Shown here: positions 7,722 to 16,587 of the stretch, one piece after another
How positions within the stretch are numbered: position 1 is the stretch's first letter
How the letters are laid out: each line of letters opens with the position of its first letter
NCBI RefSeq assembly: GCF_009192775.1
Contig: NZ_VTFX01000001.1
Coordinates: 868,001-932,000, forward strand
Source of the DNA: Arthrobacter yangruifuii
Lineage (GTDB): Bacteria > Actinomycetota > Actinomycetes > Actinomycetales > Micrococcaceae
Direction: 5' to 3'
Length of the DNA: 64,000 bases
Notes under the pieces: model-generated
The model's database searches: none
Told to the model about the DNA's origin: nothing
Seen by the model: the letters and a program-made list of their open reading frames with translations, nothing else
Made by a program: the position numbers and the translations under genes

Positions 7722-9101
7722 ATGAAGTATGCCAACACCGTCCTGGACCTGATCGGCAACACCCCTTTGGTGAAGCTCCACCACGTGACCGAAGGTATCC
7801 AGGCCACCGTCCTGGTAAAGCTGGAATACCTGAACCCGGGCGGCTCCGTAAAGGACCGCATCGCCGTGAAGATGATCGACACGGCCGAGCGCGAGGGCAA
7901 ACTGCTGCCCGGCGGCACGGTGGTCGAGCCCACCAGCGGCAACACCGGCGTCGGGTTGGCGCTTGTTGCCCAGCAGAAGGGCTATAAGTGCATCTTCGTC
8001 ACCCCGGACAAGGTGGGCGTGGAGAAGCGGGACGTGCTGCGGGCGTACGGCGCGGAGGTGGTGGTGACGCCGACGGCGGTGGCCCCCGACAGCCCTGACT
8101 CCTACTACGGCGTCTCCGACCGGTTGGTGCGGGAGATCGACGGGGCGTACAAACCGGACCAGTTCTCCAACCCGTCCGCTCCGGCCAGCCACTATGAATC
8201 CACCGGCCCGGAAATCTGGGCCGACACCGACGGACGGATCACCCACTTCGTTGCCGGGGCAGGTACGGGCGGCACCATTACCGGCACCGGGCGCTACCTG
8301 AAGGACGTCTCCGCGGACCGGCCGTCCGGGCCCGTGCGGGTGATCGCCGCGGATCCGGAGGGCTCCGTGTATTCGGGCGGCACCGGACGCCCCTACTTCG
8401 TGGAAGGTGTGGGGGAGGACATGTGGCCGGACAACTTTGACGCCTCCGTTCCGGACCAGGTGATTGCCGTGAAGGACGCCGAATCCTTCGCCATGACGCG
8501 CCGCCTGGCACGGGAGGAAGGCCTGCTGGTGGGCGGTTCCTCGGGTATGGCGGTGACGGCGGCACTCGAGGCTGCGCGCTCGCTCGGGCCCGACGACGTC
8601 GTTGTGGTCCTGCTGCCGGACAGCGGGCGCGGCTACATGGGCAAGATCTTCAACGATGACTGGATGCGGTCCTACGGTTTCCTGCAGGACGGCGGGGAAC
8701 AGGCCTCGGTCCGCGACGTGCTCGCCACCAAGGACGGCTCGCTGCCGGAACTGGTCCACACCCATCCGAACGAAACCGTGCGGGACGTCATTACCATCCT
8801 GAACGAATACGGTGTCTCCTTCCTGCCCGTCCTCTCCCAGGAGCCTCCCGTGGTCCTGGGAGAGGTGCTGGGCTCCGTGGACGAGCGCTCGCTGACGGAA
8901 AAGCTCTTCCGCGGAGAGGCCAAGCCCACGGATCGGATCAGCGAGCACATGGGCCCCCGGCCTGCCCTTGTGGGGGCCGGAGACTCCGTGGAGACGGCCC
9001 GGGCGAAACTTCACGACGACGACGCCGTGATGGTTACGTCCGATGGCGCCGCCGTTGGCATGCTGACCCGCCACGACCTACTTTCGTACCTGAGCCTCTA
9101 A
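7722..9101 (+). CDS. cbs: Cystathionine beta-synthase
   Basis: This 459-residue PLP enzyme condenses serine with homocysteine to cystathionine, the first step of transsulfuration. The fold type II domain fills residues 1-320, with the PLP lysine K44 in GGSVKDRIA, the substrate loop TSGNTG (about 71) and the phosphate-binding GAGTGGTITGTG motif. A pair of CBS domains follows (about residues 335-457), as in eukaryotic and actinobacterial enzymes; these often bind adenosyl ligands such as S-adenosylmethionine. The N-terminal heme-binding extension of animal enzymes is absent. I set the start at 7722, where the family sequence begins, rather than an upstream in-frame ATG. metB lies 70 bp downstream with its own ribosome binding site and is probably co-transcribed. 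Confidence 0.93.
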   Translation: MKYANTVLDLIGNTPLVKLHHVTEGIQATVLVKLEYLNPGGSVKDRIAVKMIDTAEREGKLLPGGTVVEPTSGNTGVGLALVAQQKGYKCIFVTPDKVGVEKRDVLRAYGAEVVVTPTAVAPDSPDSYYGVSDRLVREIDGAYKPDQFSNPSAPASHYESTGPEIWADTDGRITHFVAGAGTGGTITGTGRYLKDVSADRPSGPVRVIAADPEGSVYSGGTGRPYFVEGVGEDMWPDNFDASVPDQVIAVKDAESFAMTRRLAREEGLLVGGSSGMAVTAALEAARSLGPDDVVVVLLPDSGRGYMGKIFNDDWMRSYGFLQDGGEQASVRDVLATKDGSLPELVHTHPNETVRDVITILNEYGVSFLPVLSQEPPVVLGEVLGSVDERSLTEKLFRGEAKPTDRISEHMGPRPALVGAGDSVETARAKLHDDDAVMVTSDGAAVGMLTRHDLLSYLSL

Positions 9102-9171
9102 CCGGGCACGCCTTCGCAGGGGCGCTGTTTTGCACCGATCTGCCGGCCACCGCCGGCGCAAGGAGAACACC

Positions 9172-10317
9172 ATGACGAGCTTCAGTACCCGCGCCATCCA
9201 TGCGGGCCAGGCACCGGATCCCACCACCGGAGCGGTCATTCCGCCCCTGTACCAGAGCACCACCTATGCCCAGGACGGCATCGGCGGGCTGCGCAACGGC
9301 TATGAGTACGGCCGCGGCACCAACCCCACGCGGGATTCGCTGCAGGAACAGCTCGCCGCACTGGAAGGCGGGAAGCATGCCTTCTCCTTCAGCTCCGGCC
9401 TTGCTGCGGAGGACGCCCTGATCCGGGGGCTGCTGGCTCCCGGAGACCATATCGTGCTGGGCAACGATGCCTACGGCGGTACCTACCGGCTGATCAACAA
9501 GGTGCTGGGCAAATGGGGGATTACCAACGCAGCTGTGGATATGTCCGACGCCGCCGCTGTGGCGGCCGCCGTTGCAGCCGGGAACACGAAGATCGTGTGG
9601 CTGGAAACGCCGTCGAACCCTCTCATGAAGATTTCCGATATTGCCGCAACCGCGCAGGCAGCGCACGACGCCGGGGCCATCCTGGTTGTCGATAACACCT
9701 TTGCCTCTCCCTACCTGCAGCAGCCGCTGTCGCTGGGGGCCGACGTCGTAGTGCATTCGACCACCAAGTACATCGGCGGGCACTCGGACGCCGTGGGCGG
9801 TGCCGTCATCCTGAACGACGACGCGATGGCGGAGGAGATTGGGTTTATCCAGTTTGCCGTAGGTGCAGTGTCGGCACCGATGGAGGCCTGGCTGACCACC
9901 CGCGGACTGAAGACGCTGGCTGTGCGGATGGACCGCCATTCCGCCAGTGCCATGGCCGTGGCGAAGTGGCTGCGCAACCAGCCGGCAGTGGAGAGCGTGC
10001 TGTATCCGGGGCTGGAAGAGCACCCCGGGCATGACCTGGCCAAGGCGCAGATGAAGGATTTCGGCGGCATGGTTTCGGTGACTTTCAAGGGCGGTGAGGC
10101 TGCGGCACGGAAGGTCGCCGAATCCACCCGGCTCTTCCTGCTCGCTGAATCGCTGGGCGGGGTGGAATCGCTCATGAACTACCCCTCGGAAATGACGCAT
10201 GCCTCGGTGAAGGGAACTGACCTGGCGGTTCCCGAGAACCTGCTGCGGCTTTCCGTGGGTCTGGAAGACATCGAGGACCTCATCGCGGACCTGGAGCAGG
10301 CGCTGGGTCAGCTTTAG
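9172..10317 (+). CDS. metB: Cystathionine gamma-synthase
   Basis: This 381-residue PLP enzyme of the Cys/Met metabolism family makes cystathionine from an activated homoserine and cysteine; some relatives also work as gamma-lyase. Recognisable features are STRAIHAGQ at the N-terminus, YQSTTYAQ, the tyrosine and arginine of EYGRGTNPTRD that bind PLP phosphate from the partner subunit, and the PLP lysine K199 in STTKYIGGHSD. The C-terminal MNYPSEMTHASV segment fits the synthase/lyase group. AAGGAG precedes the ATG at 9172, which decides the start over an upstream codon. With cbs directly before it, the locus could run sulfur flow in both directions; if the enzyme is a lyase, the pair would be a complete reverse transsulfuration path. 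Confidence 0.9.
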   Translation: MTSFSTRAIHAGQAPDPTTGAVIPPLYQSTTYAQDGIGGLRNGYEYGRGTNPTRDSLQEQLAALEGGKHAFSFSSGLAAEDALIRGLLAPGDHIVLGNDAYGGTYRLINKVLGKWGITNAAVDMSDAAAVAAAVAAGNTKIVWLETPSNPLMKISDIAATAQAAHDAGAILVVDNTFASPYLQQPLSLGADVVVHSTTKYIGGHSDAVGGAVILNDDAMAEEIGFIQFAVGAVSAPMEAWLTTRGLKTLAVRMDRHSASAMAVAKWLRNQPAVESVLYPGLEEHPGHDLAKAQMKDFGGMVSVTFKGGEAAARKVAESTRLFLLAESLGGVESLMNYPSEMTHASVKGTDLAVPENLLRLSVGLEDIEDLIADLEQALGQL

Positions 10318-10643
10318 CTGGGACGGGGTGTTCCGGTGGGGTGTTTTCGCCGGGGGCAGCCGGTGCTTGGTGGAGGGGGCAGCCTGGGCCGGGCGGGGCC
10401 GGTAAGATGCCTGGGCCGGGCGGGCCGGGTGGCTCTCGGGTCCAGGGGAGGTTGACCCTGCCGCGGTGCTCCGCTTGACCGACCATAGCGCTGTCATTTG
10501 CTGCCATCCGCCGTAGCCAATCCGATCGGATTTGAGGACTAGGTAGTCGCCTGAGAAAGACGGGTATTTCCGGTTTTCCGGGAGGCCCGTTTTTGGTCTG
10601 TTTTCGGGCCGGAAATGTCAGTGCCGGGTGAAATCCTGAGGGT
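10318..10643. other. Gene-free region between metB and the HNH gene
   Basis: I see no convincing gene here. A GC-rich stretch holds two direct copies of a TGGGCCGGGCGG-type block about 26 bp apart (10384-10428). Near 10564-10597 a weak ACGGG/CCCGT stem with a following T run could act as a terminator or leader structure. Confidence 0.4.
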
Positions 10644-12494
10644 ATGGATCAGCTCGGGAACACCGAACAGACAACCGAAGAACCAGCCAGTGAAGACCAG
10701 CAGCCAACAGGCTCGGCTGGAGATGAGGATGCTCCGCACACGCCCTGCACGCTGGCGGTATATCGGGCGGTTCCGGATGTCAGTGGTGACGCTACGGACT
10801 CCGACGACGGCGGCACCCGGGCTGGCACTGTCACGTGCACGGATACCGACACCAACACCGGCGATGCCTCCACCGATCCCGCCGCAACGCCGGCTGCCGC
10901 CCTCTTCGATGTACCCATTCCCGCACCGGATTCCGCGTCCGGCTCGACTACCGCCGGACCTGCAGAACCCCAACCCGGACCCGTTCCAGAGGACACCACA
11001 GGGTCGGCGGCCGCTGAACCTGCCGAACCCGCTGAACCCGCTGAACCCGCTGAACCCGCTGAACCTGCGGAGCCCGCCACAGGTGCCACCGGTGCTGATG
11101 GTGAGGGCTTTCCGGATGGTTTTACCGGGGTGCTGGCGATGGCGAATCTTGAGTCCTTCGACGAACACGACACCGGTGAGGTGTTGGCGAGGCTGGCGCA
11201 TTTGGTGCGGTGGACGCAGGCCCAGCAGGCCCGCGCGATCAACCATATGGAGGAACTGTTCCGCAAGGATGTGTGCAAGCACTTCGGCAGTGAAGGTCCG
11301 GGGCTGGCGTTCAGTCTGGCAGCCGCCGAATGTGCTGCGATTTTGAATGTTCCGCAGACCACCGCGCAGGGCATGATGTTCGAAGCCGGAAGACTCTGCA
11401 GCACCCACACCGCCACCCTGACCGGACTGGAAGAAGGACGGTTCTCCTATGCGCACGCGCAGGTGGTCCTGGATCAGTGCGAGAACATACCCTCCGCGGA
11501 ACTTCCCGGGTTCGAGGCCGAGCTGCTCGCCAAAGCCGAAGGCATAACCCGGCCACAGTTCTGTGCCAAGGCACGCCGGCTGCGGGAGAAAACGTATCCC
11601 GAGACCATTGCCGAACGGCACCGGACGGCGTTCGAGAAACGCAAGGTGGTCTTGGAACGGGACGAGGACGGCATGTCCTGGCTGTCGGCCCATCTGCGGG
11701 CCGAACATGCCCAGCAGATCTACACCGCACTGTGTGCGTCGGCTAGGGGTGAACAGGCGGAAGGGGACCCGCGGACAGCCGACCAACTGCGGGCAGACAT
11801 CCTGACCCAACTGCTCATGGGCGGCCTCGGTTCACCCCGCGGTGGCGGTGCCTCTAAGCCAGGACACACGTCGGACAGCGATTCAGGCAAAGAGGGTCCC
11901 GCAGGTGTTCTGCCTCGGGCGGAGATCATGGTGTTGATCAACGCCGAAACGTTGTTCGGTGCCGACGAACAGCCCGCCGAACTGCACGGCTACGGACCCA
12001 TCAGCGCCGACGCAGCCCGCAGACTCGCACGCAACGCCGTCCACTGGACCGGACTCGCCCAGGACCCGACGACCGGAGAGATCCTCTGGGTCGGACGCCG
12101 CCGGAAAGTCCCCGCCGGACTCGCCCGCTGGCTCAGAGCCCGGGACGGAACCTGCAGGTTTCCCGGCTGCAGGGTCAGCACCGCGGTCACGGAAATCGAC
12201 CACACCACCGACTGGGCGAAAGGCGGCGACACCGAACACGGAAACCTGGAACACCTCTGCCGCCGGCACCACCGGTTCAAAACCCTGGGATTCTGGAAAG
12301 CCACCCAACCCACACCCGGCGTGATGGAGTGGACGTCTCCTACGGGACGGGTCTACCGCACAGAGCCGTTCCTCCAAGTGGCACCACCATCCCCTGTATC
12401 GGAGCCGGTTCATCGGAAGGGTCCCTCAAACACTGATCAGTCCCAGGAACGCAGAGTGGTGGATGAGGTACCGCCTGAACCGGCACCGTTCTGA
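10644..12494 (+). CDS. DUF222 domain / HNH endonuclease protein (13E12-repeat type)
   Basis: This 616-residue protein begins with about 145 acidic, proline/threonine-rich residues, including seven AEP repeats. A DUF222 helical domain follows (about residues 150-400), then an HNH nuclease motif near 510-545. That motif has CRFPGCR, EIDHTTDWAKGG and HGNLEHLCRRHHRFK, with the metal-binding cysteine and histidines intact. Such proteins are abundant, often multi-copy, in actinobacteria; in mycobacteria they belong to the REP13E12 repeat family. A DNA-cutting activity is plausible from the intact HNH site, but the biological role is not known. The last 14 codons lie in a tandem repeat continuing past the stop. 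The ATG follows CCTGAGGGT closely, so the ribosome binding site is weak. Confidence 0.88.
   Translation: MDQLGNTEQTTEEPASEDQQPTGSAGDEDAPHTPCTLAVYRAVPDVSGDATDSDDGGTRAGTVTCTDTDTNTGDASTDPAATPAAALFDVPIPAPDSASGSTTAGPAEPQPGPVPEDTTGSAAAEPAEPAEPAEPAEPAEPAEPATGATGADGEGFPDGFTGVLAMANLESFDEHDTGEVLARLAHLVRWTQAQQARAINHMEELFRKDVCKHFGSEGPGLAFSLAAAECAAILNVPQTTAQGMMFEAGRLCSTHTATLTGLEEGRFSYAHAQVVLDQCENIPSAELPGFEAELLAKAEGITRPQFCAKARRLREKTYPETIAERHRTAFEKRKVVLERDEDGMSWLSAHLRAEHAQQIYTALCASARGEQAEGDPRTADQLRADILTQLLMGGLGSPRGGGASKPGHTSDSDSGKEGPAGVLPRAEIMVLINAETLFGADEQPAELHGYGPISADAARRLARNAVHWTGLAQDPTTGEILWVGRRRKVPAGLARWLRARDGTCRFPGCRVSTAVTEIDHTTDWAKGGDTEHGNLEHLCRRHHRFKTLGFWKATQPTPGVMEWTSPTGRVYRTEPFLQVAPPSPVSEPVHRKGPSNTDQSQERRVVDEVPPEPAPF
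11013..11075 (+). repeat. Seven 9-bp units encoding Ala-Glu-Pro repeats
   Basis: Seven successive 9-bp units of the form GCTGAACCC, with third-base changes mostly at the edges, encode AEP repeats in the N-terminal linker of the HNH protein. The central four units are nearly identical, so the array is likely to vary in length by slippage. Confidence 0.85.
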
Positions 12495-12610
12495 TCAGGC
12501 ACGCAGTGACTGGTGGATGAGGCTCCGCCTGAACCGGCACCGTTCTGATCAGGCACGCAGAGTGGTGGGTTAGATGCCGCTGGAGCCGGCACCGTTCTCA
12601 TCCAGCGTGG
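12451..12610 (+). repeat. Three ~53-bp tandem repeats copying the 3' end of the HNH gene
   Basis: Units start with GCAG at 12451, 12503 and 12557. The first contains the last codons and stop of the HNH gene. The second repeats the coding for VDEAPPEPAPF plus stop almost exactly, outside the gene. The third is more diverged and has lost the stop equivalent. Confidence 0.85.
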
Positions 12611-12800
12611 CCGCGTACTGGCCGCACTGATCCGGCACACGGATGAACCACCACCGGTCGGCAGGGGAACGGGCGGTGTGTCTCGGGCCCTCCGATTTCC
12701 AGTGCCGGGACCAAGACCGGGATCAAGACCGGAACCCGGGCCGGTGGAGGGGACCAAGACCGGTCCCGGAACCGGGCCGGGTCATCGGTCGAAGGGGCCT
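12611..12800. repeat. GC-rich degenerate repeats, no gene
   Basis: The stretch holds repeated GACCAAGACCGG and GGAACCGGGCCGG blocks (about 12707-12780), both directly repeated and partly palindromic. No credible reading frame or RNA gene is visible. With the preceding array, it fills the gap between the HNH gene and the convergent membrane-protein gene. Confidence 0.5.
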
Positions 12801-13271
12801 TTAGCGTTGCCGCCGGCCCTTCGCCCCACCCCTCGACCGGCGCTTCCTGGGGTCCCGGAGCTGGATGAACCGGTTGCTGGCCGGCAGCCAGAGCAGGACG
12901 GTGCAGGCCAGCAGCAGAAGGCCCACAGCCACCAGGGCTGGACCGCGGAAAAGCAGCGGGACACCGGCAATCACCCCTATGCTGCTGAGCGTTTCCCTGG
13001 CACTGCGCTTACCCGACCACAGCCGCAGCACGCTATAGGCGCTCAGCAGAGCCAACGCCAGCGCCAGTATCCCCAACATGATCAGCCCCGTGCTGTCCTG
13101 ATGCTGGGTGCGGGCCGACACGATAAAGGAAACACCCGCTGTTGCCACCAGGACGGCTGCCACCAGCCAGGCAGCGGCGGCCATCCGGATGATCGACGGC
13201 GGGGGAGTGCGGTCCCCGGTGCCGGGCGTGCCAGGACCTCCCGGACCCGCAGGGATATCACCGGAACGCAT
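12801..13271 (-). CDS. Small membrane protein of unknown function
   Basis: I do not recognise a family. The 156-residue product starts with a glycine/proline-rich cytoplasmic segment and then has four predicted membrane helices in two hairpins (about residues 30-55, 65-85, 95-115 and 118-138). It ends in a very basic tail (RDPRKRRSRGGAKGRRQR). I chose the ATG at 13271 because it overlaps the stop of the upstream amidohydrolase gene in a TGATG junction, which indicates translational coupling; a longer frame reading upstream into the amidohydrolase would be wrong. The basic tail suggests an inside C-terminus. The pairing with an amidohydrolase gives no clear function. Confidence 0.7.
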   Translation of the reverse strand: MRSGDIPAGPGGPGTPGTGDRTPPPSIIRMAAAAWLVAAVLVATAGVSFIVSARTQHQDSTGLIMLGILALALALLSAYSVLRLWSGKRSARETLSSIGVIAGVPLLFRGPALVAVGLLLLACTVLLWLPASNRFIQLRDPRKRRSRGGAKGRRQR

Positions 13272-14449
13272 CAGCGGGGAGCTACGATCTGCTCGTGCGC
13301 CTCGACGTCGTAGCGGTAGACCTCGCGGCCGCCAATCCACACCTTCAGCGCCCGCTGCATCACGTCCAGCGGATCACCGCTCCAGAGGACCAGATCCGCA
13401 TCCTTGCCCGGTTCGAGCGAGCCCAGCCGGTCCGCCAGCCCCAGAACCCGGGCAGGATTGATCGTGACAGCACGGAGTGCCTCGTCCCTGTCCAGACCCT
13501 CCTTGACGGCCAGGGCAGCCTGGAAGATGAGGAAGTTAATAGGGACCACGGGATGGTCGGTGATGATGGAGATTTCCACCCCTGCTGCCGCGAGTTTGCC
13601 AGGATTGGCCATGCTGCGGCCGCGCAGCTCCACCTTGGACCGGGTGGTGAACAGCGGCCCGATGAGAACCGGCACGCCGCGCTCGGCCAGCACGTCCGCC
13701 AGCAGATGGGCCTCGGTTCCGTGGTCGAGCACCAGCTCATAGCCGAACTCATCGGCCAGACGCATTGCGGTACCGATGTCATCGGCACGGTGGGCATGCT
13801 GGCGCCACGGGATTTCCCGCCGCAGCACCATGGCCAGTGCCTCCAGATGCGGATCCCGCTGGTTCGGGTCCGCTTTGCCCAGATAGTTCTGCGCCTCCAT
13901 GAACGCCTGCCGGATCACCATCGCCGTTCCCAGCCGGGTGGACGGAGTCTGCTTCTTGTCGCTGTAGACCCGCTTCGGGTTCTCGCCCAGGGCGGACTTC
14001 AAGCCGCTGGGTGCACGAAGCACCATCTCCTCCAGATAGCGCCCGTGGGTGTGCAGGGCCACGGCCTGCCCACCGATCGGATTGCCGGAACCGGGATTGA
14101 TGTTCGCGGTGGTCACTCCGCCGGCAAGCGCGTCGTCGAACCCCGTATCGAACGGGTTTACGGCATCCAGCGCCCTGACCCCTGCCATCACCGGGTCCGT
14201 CATTTCGTTGGAATCGTTGCCGGCCCAGCCCTCGCCCTCTTCATGTACGCCGAGATGGGTGTGCGCGTCCACCAGGCCGGGCAGCAGCCACTGACCTCCG
14301 GCGTCGAGCACCTCCGCACCCTCGGGAACGACGACGTCGGGCCCCAGGTCCCGGATCTTCCCGTCCTCGATGAGGACGGTGCCGTGGAAGGGGGTACCCG
14401 TAACGGGAACCACGTGGGCGTTCGTGAGGGCAAGAAGCGCGGGGGACAT
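13271..14449 (-). CDS. Amidohydrolase (imidazolonepropionase-like)
   Basis: This 392-residue protein belongs to the metal-dependent amidohydrolase superfamily. It has a small N-terminal beta domain with the metal-binding HxH motif of the barrel in LPGLVDAHTHLG (about residues 55-66). Later conserved points are LDHGTEAHLLADVL with further histidines, the catalytic aspartate in IITDHPVV, and a C-terminal return to the beta domain (LEPGKDADLVLWSGDP). Members hydrolyse cyclic amides, deaminate bases or open dipeptides; the substrate here is unknown. No signal peptide is visible, so it is probably cytoplasmic. AAAGG lies upstream of the ATG. The following small membrane-protein gene starts inside this stop codon. 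Confidence 0.85.
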   Translation of the reverse strand: MSPALLALTNAHVVPVTGTPFHGTVLIEDGKIRDLGPDVVVPEGAEVLDAGGQWLLPGLVDAHTHLGVHEEGEGWAGNDSNEMTDPVMAGVRALDAVNPFDTGFDDALAGGVTTANINPGSGNPIGGQAVALHTHGRYLEEMVLRAPSGLKSALGENPKRVYSDKKQTPSTRLGTAMVIRQAFMEAQNYLGKADPNQRDPHLEALAMVLRREIPWRQHAHRADDIGTAMRLADEFGYELVLDHGTEAHLLADVLAERGVPVLIGPLFTTRSKVELRGRSMANPGKLAAAGVEISIITDHPVVPINFLIFQAALAVKEGLDRDEALRAVTINPARVLGLADRLGSLEPGKDADLVLWSGDPLDVMQRALKVWIGGREVYRYDVEAHEQIVAPR

Positions 14450-14607
14450 GGGGGGACCTTTCGCTTGCAGATCTGGTCCGGCCAGCCTATCGCCTGCCCC
14501 GTGACGGGGGCGCGGATCAGGCTGCCCGGTAGACTTGCCCTGATCGATATCACCGAACTACGCCAGGCCGTGCCATGCACACGTCCGGCGTTCCAACAGG
14601 GAGAATA

Positions 14608-15897
14608 ATGGGCCAGCTCCACCGATCCGCCGTCGTGCGGACCGTTGCGACCCTGGGGGCGCTGGCACTTGCCGGGCTGCTCGTATGGACAGCTTTTGAC
14701 GTGTCTCCACGCCACGGCCTGGATTTCAGGGTCTACCTTTCCGGCGGGCAGAGCGTGCTCGACGCCGCAGGGGAGCTGTATACGAAGTCGGTCCAGTACG
14801 ACGCCGACAGTAGCCTGCTCTTCACCTATCCGCCTTTTGCGGCGCTGGTCTTTGCCGTGCTGGCCCCGTTCGGCCAGAGCCTGGGGCTGAACATCTTTAC
14901 CGGCATTTCCCTGGCGATTGCCGCTGCCACCGCTGTTTGGGCGGTGCGTTACGTGCACAGCAGCGGCAGCGCCGCGGATGTGCTTCGGCATCCGTGGCTG
15001 CGGCCCCTGGCCATCGCCTGCGCCGGGTTGATTGTGCTGCTGGGCCCCTGGCGCGAAACCTCCGCCTTCGGGCAGATCAACATCCTGCTGTTCGGGCTGA
15101 TCATGGCCGATTTCCTGATCAAGAAGGACGGCTGGCCCACCGGCCTGCTGACCGGAGTGGCGGCCGGGCTGAAACTGACTCCGCTGGTCTTCGGCCTGTA
15201 TTTCTTGGCCCGGGGCGACTGGCGCGGGCTGCGCAACATGACCTACGGCTTCCTCTCCACCTTCGCCCTGGGGTTCCTGATCCTGCCGCGCGAATCACGG
15301 ACCTACTGGCTTGACCTGCTCCCGGACACCTCACGGATCGGCGGTGCAGGCTACGTGGACAATCTCTCCCTCAAGGGTGCAATCCTGCATTTCGGCGGCC
15401 CGGATTTCCCCGTCGACATTCCGTGGCTGATCCTGTCCCTGGCCGCCGTCGCCGCTACTGCAGTCATCATCCGCATTGCCGGTTCACGCGGACAGACCTT
15501 CACCGCGCTGGCCGCTGCCGCCCTGCTGATGCTGCTGATTTCCCCGGTGTCCTGGTCCCACCACTGGGTCTGGGTGGCGCTGTTCATCCCCGTCCTGGCG
15601 CGGAACATCATGGACCTCGGCCCCGGGCAGCGGAAACTGCGGATCTCCGGGCTCATCCTGCTGGTCTCCTCGCTCGTCATCTTCATCTACTCGCCCAAAA
15701 CCATTGGCGAGCTGTTCGATGCGCCGAACCTGGACTCCCAAATTCCGGAACCCTGGCTGATGGCTTCCAGCATCGGCGTGTTCTGGGGCATCGGACTGCT
15801 GGCCTGGTGGCTGGCAGGGTACTGGGGCAGCCGCCCGCGCGACTGGTGGCGTAACAACCCGCCCGGGCTGCTGCGTGCCCCGGAGCCGCAGCCCTAG
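14608..15897 (+). CDS. Membrane glycosyltransferase, GT87/DUF2029 family (mannosyltransferase-like)
   Basis: This 429-residue protein has about ten membrane segments and belongs to the GT-C fold family of polyprenol-phosphate-mannose-dependent transferases, which includes mycobacterial PimE and related lipoarabinomannan enzymes. The conserved acidic motif GLDFRVYLSGG sits in the first outside loop, and YTYPP-like FTYPPFAAL and the ETSAFGQINILL block are typical of the family. It probably adds mannose to a lipid or glycan on the outer face of the membrane; the acceptor is unknown. I chose the ATG at 14608, with AGGGAG before it, over one 33 bp upstream that lacks a ribosome binding site. Its stop codon TAG is part of the -10 box of the next gene. 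Confidence 0.85.
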   Translation: MGQLHRSAVVRTVATLGALALAGLLVWTAFDVSPRHGLDFRVYLSGGQSVLDAAGELYTKSVQYDADSSLLFTYPPFAALVFAVLAPFGQSLGLNIFTGISLAIAAATAVWAVRYVHSSGSAADVLRHPWLRPLAIACAGLIVLLGPWRETSAFGQINILLFGLIMADFLIKKDGWPTGLLTGVAAGLKLTPLVFGLYFLARGDWRGLRNMTYGFLSTFALGFLILPRESRTYWLDLLPDTSRIGGAGYVDNLSLKGAILHFGGPDFPVDIPWLILSLAAVAATAVIIRIAGSRGQTFTALAAAALLMLLISPVSWSHHWVWVALFIPVLARNIMDLGPGQRKLRISGLILLVSSLVIFIYSPKTIGELFDAPNLDSQIPEPWLMASSIGVFWGIGLLAWWLAGYWGSRPRDWWRNNPPGLLRAPEPQP

Positions 15898-15900
15898 ACT
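15895..15900 (+). promoter_or_regulatory. -10 box TAGACT of a leaderless MOSC gene promoter
   Basis: TAGACT is followed by six bases and the ATG at 15907. The box overlaps the stop codon of the preceding glycosyltransferase gene, so the two genes need not be in one transcript. Confidence 0.45.
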
Positions 15901-15906
15901 GCTGGC

Positions 15907-16587
15907 ATGAGAACCGGTTCGCTGCTTGCCGTCTGCCTGCTGCACGGCCTCCTGCCCACTCGGGATGCCACCGGCGTCACCGCCATCGACAAGCGTGCAG
16001 TTGACGGTCCGGTGAAAGTCCACCCGCTGGGACTGACCGGAGACCTGCAGGCAAGCCGCAAACACCACGGCGGAGAATCCAAGGCCTTGTACGCCTACTC
16101 CCAGGACGACGCCGACTACTGGTCCGGAGAACTGGGCCGGGACATTCCGCCGGGCCTGTTTGGCGAAAACCTGCGGCTGGCCGGTATGGATGCCACCGCC
16201 GCGCTGATCGGTGAGCGGTGGCGGATCGGTGCCGACGTCGAGTTGGAGGTGACCTGCCCCCGCACCCCGTGCCGGAACTTCCAGCAGCGAATGGGCGTCC
16301 CGAACTTCCAGCGCCGCTTCGCTGAGGCCGCACGGGTGGGAACCTATCTGCGGGTCCGCCGCCGCGGCAGCATCACTGCGGGGGACACCGTGGAAGTGGT
16401 GACCGCACCCAGCCACGGGGTGAGCGTCCGCGACGTCTTCCTCGGACTCAACGATGATCAGGCCGCCGCCCTGCAGGCCTCCCGCGCAGCAGGAGAGATC
16501 ACTTTGTCCCCGGAAATCCTCAAGGCACTGCGCACACTCGCGGCCAGGACCGCCCGCTCCACGGAGGCCTTGCCTGCAGGGCTCTGA
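15907..16587 (+). CDS. MOSC domain protein (YiiM-like)
   Basis: This 226-residue protein carries the MOSC domain found in the C-terminus of molybdenum-cofactor sulfurases and in mARC and YiiM proteins. Seen motifs are the KVHPLGLTGDLQA stretch, the HHGGESKALYAYS block, GLFGENL, and the conserved cysteine in CPRTPCRNFQQRMG. A C-terminal three-helix extension (DQAAALQASRAAGEI) matches YiiM-type proteins, which reduce N-hydroxylated bases using molybdenum cofactor. The exact reaction is an inference from this resemblance. No signal peptide is present. The transcript is probably leaderless and separate from the glycosyltransferase. Confidence 0.87.
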   Translation: MRTGSLLAVCLLHGLLPTRDATGVTAIDKRAVDGPVKVHPLGLTGDLQASRKHHGGESKALYAYSQDDADYWSGELGRDIPPGLFGENLRLAGMDATAALIGERWRIGADVELEVTCPRTPCRNFQQRMGVPNFQRRFAEAARVGTYLRVRRRGSITAGDTVEVVTAPSHGVSVRDVFLGLNDDQAAALQASRAAGEITLSPEILKALRTLAARTARSTEALPAGL

